The notes below the pieces were generated by a model. That model was not told the DNA's origin. It did not search any database and saw only the letters and a list, made by a program, of their open reading frames with translations. The translations under genes were made by a program, and so were the position numbers. From assembly GCF_000425185.1 (NCBI RefSeq), contig NZ_AULH01000025.1, positions 1 through 44,660 on the forward strand: DNA of 44,660 nt, read 5' to 3'. This DNA is from Pleomorphomonas koreensis DSM 23070 (GTDB lineage Bacteria > Pseudomonadota > Alphaproteobacteria > Rhizobiales > Pleomorphomonadaceae). Within the stretch, counting starts at the first letter, position 1. Every line of letters begins with the position of its first letter. Positions 28,106 to 34,341 of this stretch are shown one piece after another.

Positions 28106-30609
28106 GCCACGGGATCCCGGTAGAGCGAGCGGCCGTGGCGGTCGGTGAGGTTGAAGGCGCAGAAGGGAATGACGCGGCCGTCGCCTCGCGCGACGTGGAT
28201 GTAGCACTGGCGCAGCCGGTCAAGGTCGAGCGTCCAGGCATCCTGGAAGGCCATGCCGGAGAGGCTCAGCCGCCGCGCCTGCCGGTCGAGGAAGGCGTCG
28301 AACGCCTCAAGGCCGGCCACAGGCGCCGGGTCGGCCGGGCGCGTCCACTGGCCGGCCACGTAGCGCTGGGCGCGGATGACGTCCGGCGAGGTGGGGGCCG
28401 GGGAACAGCAGTTGCCGTCGTCGGGCAGTCCGCCGCAGCAGTTCGCTGCCTTGTCCGGATCGGAGGTCAGCCGTCCCGATGCATCGACAGCGAACCGGCC
28501 GCTGAACGAGCAGAACGGGTTCTCGGCCGAGCCGGGCCGGAAGTCGGCGAGCCGGATCGAACCGCCGCCATGGGCGATCAGCGCCGCCATCACCTCCGGC
28601 AGCGTGAGGCGGCCGGCGTCACCGGGCGCTTCGGGATGGCGGCCGAAATAGGACACCGGCTGGAAATGCACGGCCCGGACGGTCGGCATCTCGGCGATGG
28701 CGAAATCGACGATGGCGCCGATCTCCTGGCTGTTGACGCCGGGCACCAGCGTCGGCACCAGCACGACGCCGAGGCCGGCGGCGCGGGCGCTGTCGATGGC
28801 GCGGCGCTTGGCGGCCCTGAGGTCGCGGCCGCGCAGGGCCCGGTGGGCCGCCTCGCTGACGCCGTCGAATTGCAGGAAGACACAGTCGAGCCCGGCGTCG
28901 CGGAGCGCCAGGAGATAGCCGGGCTCGCGGCCGATGCGGAGGCCGTTGGTGTTGAGCTGGACGAAGTCGAAGCCCTTGGCGCGGGCGAGCGCCACGATGG
29001 CCGGCAGATCGTCGCGTACCGTCGGCTCGCCGCCGGACAGCTGGATATGCGCCTTGCCGCCGCGCCGCAGGACGTCGAGCGTCGCCGCGATGTCGGCGAG
29101 TGGCACGTCCTCGCCCGAACGACCGGCCGAAGCGAAGCACAGCGGGCAGACGAGATCGCAGCGCGACGTCACCTCGATCAGCACGCAGCAGCTCTGCTGG
29201 CGGTGGTCGGGGCAGAGGCCGCAGTCATGGGGACAGCCCTTGTCCACGGCGGTGGCGATGACGGTCGGACGGGCCTGGCTGCGGAGGCTCTTCGCCCAGA
29301 TCTCGTAGCTTTCGAGCCCGCGCCAGACCGGCACGACGAAACGGCCATGCTCGGGACAGGTCTTGTCGAGATAGACGGTGTCGCCGACGGCATAGCGCTC
29401 GGCCGGAATGGTGGCGAGGCACTCCGGGCAGACGCTGCGGGTGCGGCCGAGAGCGAGGCGCGGGGCGGACGGCGCCGGGACCGCCTTGTCCGAGCCGACC
29501 GGCCCGATCAGTGCCTCGACATCAGTGAGCAGGGCGGCGACCGTGGCGTGCTTGCGCCGCGCGCCGGCCAGCGCCGGCGGATCACCGGCGAAGCGGGCGA
29601 AGGCCGGCGCGAAGCGCTCGGCCAAGCCGACCTGCCGCTCGCCGGCGATCAGCTTGTCGGCCAGGAACACCACGAGGCGCTCGTCGATCCGATCATCAGG
29701 CGCAAAAGTCGCTTCCATGTGGCCGGCGACGACGACCGCCGCCTCGGAAAAGCCGAAGCCGGCCACATGGCGGGCACCGGCCGCCGCATGGTCGGCCTCG
29801 CCCTTGGCGATGTCGTGCAGGAGGGCGCCGGCTCGCACGAGGTCGGGATCGAGGCTGACGCCCTTTTCGGCGAGCCGCCCGGCAAGGGCTACGGCCAGCC
29901 GCGCCACGGCGCGGGCATGCCGCCGCACCGGTTCGGGCGTGCCGGCCGCCTCCAGCATGGCCTCGCATTCGGCCTCGTCGGGATGATGGCGGCGGGCTGT
30001 TGCCGCGGCGAGGCGGCGGTAGTCCTCGGGATAGTCCATGTCGGTGAGGATGCCGCTGTCGATCACCGGCACCTCGACGGTCTCGCGACGGTGGCCGGCG
30101 AGAATGTCGCGCAGGCTGGCATCGGCAGGACTTGCCAGAATTTCGGCGAACAGCCGCCGGGAAATGACGGGCGGATGGCCGGCCCGGCCGCCAAAGGTCG
30201 GGCGCAGCACGGCGGCGTCGCCCGCTGCCGACAGGCCGGCGAGCCGGGCGAGCGTTTCCGGCCGGACCAGCGGGATGTCGACCGGCAGGATCATCGCCGC
30301 CACCACGCTGTCCGGCAGCGCGGCGATGCCGGCCCTGACGCTGGTGATCATGCCCTCGGCGAAATCCGGGTTGACGACCACCGTGGCGCCGCGCGCTTCG
30401 ACGGCTGGCGCAAGGCGGGCCGCCTCGTGGCCGGCCACCACCAGCACGCGGCCGATGCCGGCCGCCGTCAGGCTGGCGATCACCCGCCCGACCACCGTGT
30501 CGCCGGCAAACGGCAGCAGCGGCTTGAAGGCGCCCATGCGCGACGACCAGCCGGCGGCCAGCACCACCGCCGCCACTTCGCCGGGATGAAGGCCGGGCGC
30601 CTCCGTCAT
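28102..30609 (-). CDS. Nucleotidyltransferase-HD-radical SAM fusion protein
   Basis: An 835-aa three-module protein. Residues about 11-200 are a MobA/MocA-like nucleotidyltransferase (VVLAAGWSSRMGAFKPLLP; DIPLVRPE). MocA makes molybdopterin cytosine dinucleotide, the cofactor of Mop-type enzymes. Residues about 228-350 are an HD phosphohydrolase (His265-Asp266 in LLHDIAKG). Residues about 390-835 form a radical SAM part with an N-terminal Cys module (C394, C397, C418, C459, C463, C466, C474, C475), the CX3CX2C site C484/C488/C491, LSGGEPT, and a Cys-pair tail (C724-C725, C734-C735). The latter resembles TrsS-like and tetraether-synthase-like proteins. From memory, in other genomes modules 1-2 (DVU_1551 family) and 3 are separate genes. 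It overlaps both neighbours by 4 nt. Confidence 0.88.
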   Translation of the reverse strand: MTEAPGLHPGEVAAVVLAAGWSSRMGAFKPLLPFAGDTVVGRVIASLTAAGIGRVLVVAGHEAARLAPAVEARGATVVVNPDFAEGMITSVRAGIAALPDSVVAAMILPVDIPLVRPETLARLAGLSAAGDAAVLRPTFGGRAGHPPVISRRLFAEILASPADASLRDILAGHRRETVEVPVIDSGILTDMDYPEDYRRLAAATARRHHPDEAECEAMLEAAGTPEPVRRHARAVARLAVALAGRLAEKGVSLDPDLVRAGALLHDIAKGEADHAAAGARHVAGFGFSEAAVVVAGHMEATFAPDDRIDERLVVFLADKLIAGERQVGLAERFAPAFARFAGDPPALAGARRKHATVAALLTDVEALIGPVGSDKAVPAPSAPRLALGRTRSVCPECLATIPAERYAVGDTVYLDKTCPEHGRFVVPVWRGLESYEIWAKSLRSQARPTVIATAVDKGCPHDCGLCPDHRQQSCCVLIEVTSRCDLVCPLCFASAGRSGEDVPLADIAATLDVLRRGGKAHIQLSGGEPTVRDDLPAIVALARAKGFDFVQLNTNGLRIGREPGYLLALRDAGLDCVFLQFDGVSEAAHRALRGRDLRAAKRRAIDSARAAGLGVVLVPTLVPGVNSQEIGAIVDFAIAEMPTVRAVHFQPVSYFGRHPEAPGDAGRLTLPEVMAALIAHGGGSIRLADFRPGSAENPFCSFSGRFAVDASGRLTSDPDKAANCCGGLPDDGNCCSPAPTSPDVIRAQRYVAGQWTRPADPAPVAGLEAFDAFLDRQARRLSLSGMAFQDAWTLDLDRLRQCYIHVARGDGRVIPFCAFNLTDRHGRSLYRDPVA

Positions 30610-31070
30610 GGCTCGTCTCCCGCCATCGCCGGCGCCTCGGCGGCGATGTCGACGCCGTGCGCTTCCAGCGTCTCCCGGATCTTCTCCCAGCTCGCGGCGA
30701 TCAGCACCGGGCAGCGCCGTTGCTTCAGGCCCTCGTCGAACCGCATGATGGCGGCGCAGTCGATGCCGCCGTAATCGCCGGTCATGGCGGTGTTGAACCA
30801 GCCGGAGAAGTCGTCGAGCATGGCGCCGAACGCCGGATGCAGGCTCTCGGCGTCGGTGCCGCGGCCGGCATAGTAGCCGATGACGCAGCAGCCGGCCGAC
30901 AGCGCGCCGCAGTTGAAGCCCTGGCCCATGCCGTTGGCGAGGCCCGACATGGCGCGGACGAGATCGGGGGCCTCTCGCCCCTGGGCATCGAGGGCGAGCT
31001 GCATCAGCACGTTGCCGCAGGTGTGTCCTTCGATCAGCAGTTCGGCGATGCGGAAGGTGGCGTCGGTCAC
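30606..31070 (-). CDS. C_GCAxxG_C_C family redox protein (DVU_1555-like)
   Basis: A 154-aa helical Cys-rich protein. The family signature is visible as GHTCGNVLMQLAL near residue 15 and GFNCGALSAGCCVIGYYAG near residue 50, with a further Cys in GIDCAAIM. Family members are thought to bind iron-sulfur or redox groups; the function is not established. The start is a GTG at 31070 that overlaps the methyltransferase stop (GTGA), supported by AGGAG about 10 nt upstream. The longer reading would run backwards through the methyltransferase gene. It overlaps the downstream fusion gene by 4 nt. Confidence 0.85.
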   Translation of the reverse strand: MTDATFRIAELLIEGHTCGNVLMQLALDAQGREAPDLVRAMSGLANGMGQGFNCGALSAGCCVIGYYAGRGTDAESLHPAFGAMLDDFSGWFNTAMTGDYGGIDCAAIMRFDEGLKQRRCPVLIAASWEKIRETLEAHGVDIAAEAPAMAGDEP

Positions 31071-31714
31071 GGCGAGGAACTCCTGGTCGGGGCGGCGATC
31101 AGCAGGCGGTAGCGGGGTTTTTCCCCCTGCTTCGGGCGGCCGCCGCCCCACAGGGCGTCGAGCGAGCCGTGCTGGAAGACGAAGCGGGCGGCGAAGCCGG
31201 CGAGCACCTCCGACCGGTCCGCCTCGTCAAGAATGTCAAAGCCGGCCGCCGCGACGTCGTCGCGGAAGGGATCGCCGCCAGGCGCCGGCCAGTCGATGTC
31301 GGCGACCAGCAGCCGGCCGCCGGGCTTCAGCACGCGCCGCCATTCGGCGAGTGCCGCGCGGCGATCGGCCATCAGCGACAGGCTGCACTCGGCGAGTACC
31401 GCGTCCACCTCGCCGTCGGGGAGCGGCAGTCGCGCCGCGTCGGCGGTGAGCAGCGTTGATGCCGACTTCGACGCGGCGAGCGCCAGGCTCGTCCGGTCGC
31501 GGTCGACGCCGACGCCGATGAAGCCGCGCCGCTCCAGCCAGGCGAGGCTGTCGCCGCCGCCGCAGCCGACGTCGAGCACGCGGGCGCCAGTCCTGAGGCC
31601 GGCCAGCCCGATCAGCTCGGCAACGATGGCGCCGCCGCCCGGCCTGAGCGGTTCGCCCGCCGCGTCGGTGAGGCGGCCGCAGCCGGCGAGCCCGGCGGGG
31701 GGGTGCAAGGCCAT
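31067..31714 (-). CDS. SAM-dependent methyltransferase of the Mop island (DVU_1556-like)
   Basis: A 215-aa class I methyltransferase. The SAM-binding glycine loop is VLDVGCGGGDSLAWL (about residue 46), the acidic ribose-binding residue is in GVGVDRD, and the post-loop is VLKPGGRLLVADIDWPAPG. A possible acceptor site is not evident. The start is ATG 31714 in a TGATG junction with the preceding gene, 7 nt after GGAGG; a GTG at 31717 is also possible. From memory it matches a methyltransferase family found with the radical SAM and C_GCAxxG proteins in Desulfovibrio. Substrate unknown. Confidence 0.85.
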   Translation of the reverse strand: MALHPPAGLAGCGRLTDAAGEPLRPGGGAIVAELIGLAGLRTGARVLDVGCGGGDSLAWLERRGFIGVGVDRDRTSLALAASKSASTLLTADAARLPLPDGEVDAVLAECSLSLMADRRAALAEWRRVLKPGGRLLVADIDWPAPGGDPFRDDVAAAGFDILDEADRSEVLAGFAARFVFQHGSLDALWGGGRPKQGEKPRYRLLIAAPTRSSSP

Positions 31715-31926
31715 CACTTGTCCTCCAGGGCCTGCTCGACCTTCAGCATGCGGCCGGCGGCGATTTCCTCGGAGACGTAGACGAAGCCGCAGGTCGGGCA
31801 GGCGGGCAGCTCGACCGGAAAGGTCTGGCCGAGATAGCTCGCCTCGACCTTCAGCATTTCCAGCGGCCGGTCGCAGCGGGCGCAGACGAGGTCGGAGGCG
31901 TCGGGGTCGCCGAACGGGGTGCTCAC
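31714..31926 (-). CDS. Small zinc-ribbon-like redox protein (DVU_1557-like)
   Basis: A 70-aa protein with two CXXC knuckles: VCARCDRPLEML near residue 14 and LPACPTCGFVYVSEE near residue 45. These could bind zinc or a rubredoxin-like iron. It starts with GTG at 31926 overlapping the stop of the upstream oxidoreductase by 4 nt. The same frame is open upstream only as a shadow of that gene. Its position in the array and match to a small Desulfovibrio family support it as a real gene. It may carry electrons or structure a complex with the oxidoreductase. Confidence 0.82.
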   Translation of the reverse strand: MSTPFGDPDASDLVCARCDRPLEMLKVEASYLGQTFPVELPACPTCGFVYVSEEIAAGRMLKVEQALEDK

Positions 31927-34241
31927 GGCTTGGCCTCCACCTGCATGCGGTGGCCGTAGATGCGGTGGACGACGAAGCCGGCGGCGCCCGCCTCGTATTC
32001 CACCCAGGTGGTGACCGTGCCGATGCGGCCGGAGGCGGTGAGGCGGCCGGTCGTGCGGTCCTTGAGCTTGCGCCCCGTCCGTTCGGCCTCGGCGATCACC
32101 TCGGCGATGTCGTCGACGAGCAGCAGCTTGCGTTCGATGTCGGCGCGCACGGCGTCGGCGATGACGAGGGTGACGGGCGGAACCGGATCGCTCATGCTTT
32201 CTCCCCAGAGTTCGCGCAACAGGCGCCGACGCAGCCGCAGGCGGTTGTCGCGTCGCCCGGAGAACCCCGGATCCGGGCGTGCCGCCGGATCGTCGGCATC
32301 GGGGAAGATCAGGTCCATCAGATGCAGGGCGCGCTTGCCGCGACGGGCGAAATTGTCGCGGCACATGGCGCAATAGGCAAGATAGTCGTCGTCGCTTTCG
32401 GTGATCCGCCGGTCGGCGAAGGCGTTGCCGACCTCGGGATGGGCGAAGGAGACGAGGCCGCCATAGCCGCAGCAGGTGGTCTTCTCGGCGCCGCCGAGTT
32501 CGCGGACCTCGGCGCCGAGGGACGTGGCGATCGACCGCACCGCCGCCTGGACGTCGACGGCGTGGCGCGCCGTGCAGGGATCGTGGATGGCGAGCGGGCC
32601 TTTCGGCGCCGGCCGCTTGGCGCCGTCCGGCAAGCCGATCCGCTCAAGCTCGGTCCACAGCGAACTGGTCGGCACGTCCGGCAGGAACTCGCCGAATAGC
32701 TTGAGACAGGTCGAGCAGGCGGTAACGAGGCGCGGCCGGCCGAACTCCTCCCAGACGGTGCGGATGCGGTGCACGGCCTCTCCGTGCAGCGCCGTCCGCC
32801 CCGACCAGTGGGCCGGCGCGGCGCAGCAGTCGAGCATGAAGCCGACGCCGCCGCCGATACGCTCCGTGAGATGGCGATAGACCGCCGCCACCTGACCGGG
32901 GGCCGATGCCGCCAACTGGCAGCCGGGGAAGAACAGCACGGCGCTGCGCTCGTGTCCCGGCTGGTGGCGGGCGAAGGCCACTTCGTCGGAACGGCTGAAG
33001 GCCATGTCGCGCAAGGCGAAATCGTGGTGCGAGGCCGGCATGTGGCCGCGCTCCACCATCGACTGTCGCGCTTCGAGGCAGACCTCGCCCATGGCGAGGT
33101 CGTTGGGGCAAAGCTCGGTGCAGAGGCCGCACAGGGTGCAGCTGTCGATCATCCGGTTGGACTTGCGGTTGCCCATGACGATCGAGTCGTTGTTGTAGAT
33201 CTCCCGCACCGCCCGCTTGGGGTAGGTGTTGTAATGGGCGAGATAGGGGCAGGCCCTGACGCATTCGAGGCAGTGGCAGGGGAAGCAGCGCGCCGCCTCG
33301 GCCGTCGCCTCGGCGTGGCCGTAGCCGGCGGCCGGATCGGCCGCTTCGACCGGCGGCACGGCGGTGTGGCTTTCGACGTTGACGTAGAGGCAGGTTCCCG
33401 CCCTCTCGTCGCCGCGGCTGGCGGTGAGCGAGGCGCCTTGCAGGAAGCGGTCGATCGAGCCGGCCGCCCGGCGGCCATCCGCCGCCGAGCCGATTGCCGA
33501 CCAGGCTTCCTCCGTGCCGTCGTGGAGGCCGCCGGCGAACACCTTGGGGTGCGAGGTGGCGCGCGTCTGGCGGTCGACGTCGATGCGGCCGGCGGCGTTG
33601 AGCAGGAGCGTGCCGGAAAAGGCGGCCGCCGGCCCCGGCCCGACCGCCATCAGCACGGCGTCGTGGCCGGCGATCAGCGCATCGAGCGACGGCGGATCGA
33701 TCCGCTGCCGGCAGCGGATGTCGACGCCGAGCTTCATCAGCGCGCCGACGTCGGCGGCGATCGCCGAGGGCGGCAGCACCGCCGGCAGGTAGTCGCGATG
33801 GAGCCGGTCGAGCGGCTGGGCGTCCGCCTCGAACACGGTGACGGCATGGCCCTTCATCACCAGGTCGAAGGCGGCGGTCAGCCCGGCGAGGCCGGCGCCG
33901 ACCACCGCGATGGTCTTCGGCTTGCGCGCCCGCTGGGCGGCGCGGCGGATGGAGGGATAGGCTTCCTCGACCAGCGCCCGTTCGAGCGCGCCGATGCGGA
34001 CGGCACCGCCGGCCTCGGCCCGCCGGCAGACGGCCTCGCAAGGGTGCTCGCAGATGTGGGCGAGGATGGCCGGAAAGGGAACCGCACGGGCGTAGACGGC
34101 CATGGCGGCGACGAAATCGCCGGCCGCCATCTTCTCGGCCATGGCCCGGGCGTCGACGCGCAAGGGGCAGGCGGCGGCGCAGGCCGGCGGCTGCTCCTCG
34201 ATGCAGAGCGCTTCCCAGGCCTTGATCTTGTCGCCGTCCAT
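31923..34241 (-). CDS. Multi-domain FAD/iron-sulfur oxidoreductase (GltD-like plus HdrB/GlpC-like)
   Basis: A 772-aa electron-transfer protein. The N-terminus carries the GltD-like Cys set (C13, C21, C25, C64, C68, C72) for iron-sulfur clusters. The FAD-binding GxGxxG is in IAVVGAGLAGLTAAFDL near residue 115. At about 335-400 come ferredoxin-type clusters (CFPCHCLECVRACP, CTLCGLCTELCPND). A GlpC/HdrB-like part follows, with Cys motifs FFPGCQLAAS, LDCCAAP, ACSTC and the CCG motif TTCCGYGGLV. The last 90 residues have their own SD-ATG at 32195. The NAD(P)H-binding half of a GltD module is not obvious. It probably takes electrons from the Mop-type enzyme. From memory, NCBI labels such proteins pyridine nucleotide-disulfide oxidoreductase/dicluster-binding. 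Confidence 0.88.
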   Translation of the reverse strand: MDGDKIKAWEALCIEEQPPACAAACPLRVDARAMAEKMAAGDFVAAMAVYARAVPFPAILAHICEHPCEAVCRRAEAGGAVRIGALERALVEEAYPSIRRAAQRARKPKTIAVVGAGLAGLTAAFDLVMKGHAVTVFEADAQPLDRLHRDYLPAVLPPSAIAADVGALMKLGVDIRCRQRIDPPSLDALIAGHDAVLMAVGPGPAAAFSGTLLLNAAGRIDVDRQTRATSHPKVFAGGLHDGTEEAWSAIGSAADGRRAAGSIDRFLQGASLTASRGDERAGTCLYVNVESHTAVPPVEAADPAAGYGHAEATAEAARCFPCHCLECVRACPYLAHYNTYPKRAVREIYNNDSIVMGNRKSNRMIDSCTLCGLCTELCPNDLAMGEVCLEARQSMVERGHMPASHHDFALRDMAFSRSDEVAFARHQPGHERSAVLFFPGCQLAASAPGQVAAVYRHLTERIGGGVGFMLDCCAAPAHWSGRTALHGEAVHRIRTVWEEFGRPRLVTACSTCLKLFGEFLPDVPTSSLWTELERIGLPDGAKRPAPKGPLAIHDPCTARHAVDVQAAVRSIATSLGAEVRELGGAEKTTCCGYGGLVSFAHPEVGNAFADRRITESDDDYLAYCAMCRDNFARRGKRALHLMDLIFPDADDPAARPDPGFSGRRDNRLRLRRRLLRELWGESMSDPVPPVTLVIADAVRADIERKLLLVDDIAEVIAEAERTGRKLKDRTTGRLTASGRIGTVTTWVEYEAGAAGFVVHRIYGHRMQVEAKP

Positions 34242-34271
34242 GTCGGCCTCGCTACGCCCCGGCGGAAGGAC

Positions 34272-34332
34272 GCGGGCGGCCCGAAAGCTTCGGGTCGCCC
34301 GCAGTTTCGGGGAGGGGGCTAGCCTCCCCGGT
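34272..34332 (-). repeat. Two tandem hairpins between mop and the FAD/Fe-S gene
   Basis: The first hairpin (34272-34302) has a 14-bp stem with one G-T wobble and a 3-nt loop. The second (34308-34331) pairs CGGGGAGG with CCTCCCCG around 8 nt. They fill the 100-nt gap after the mop stop codon. Neither has a strong U-run on the minus strand, so read-through into the downstream array is likely. They may protect the mop message or reduce downstream expression. Confidence 0.6.
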
Positions 34333-34341
34333 TGTCAGGCC

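Noticed and set aside
28102-30609. The radical SAM fusion as a selenoprotein
   Set aside because: Relatives are, from memory, often selenoproteins, but here the relevant positions are plain Cys (C474-C475) and there is no in-frame TGA in the gene.
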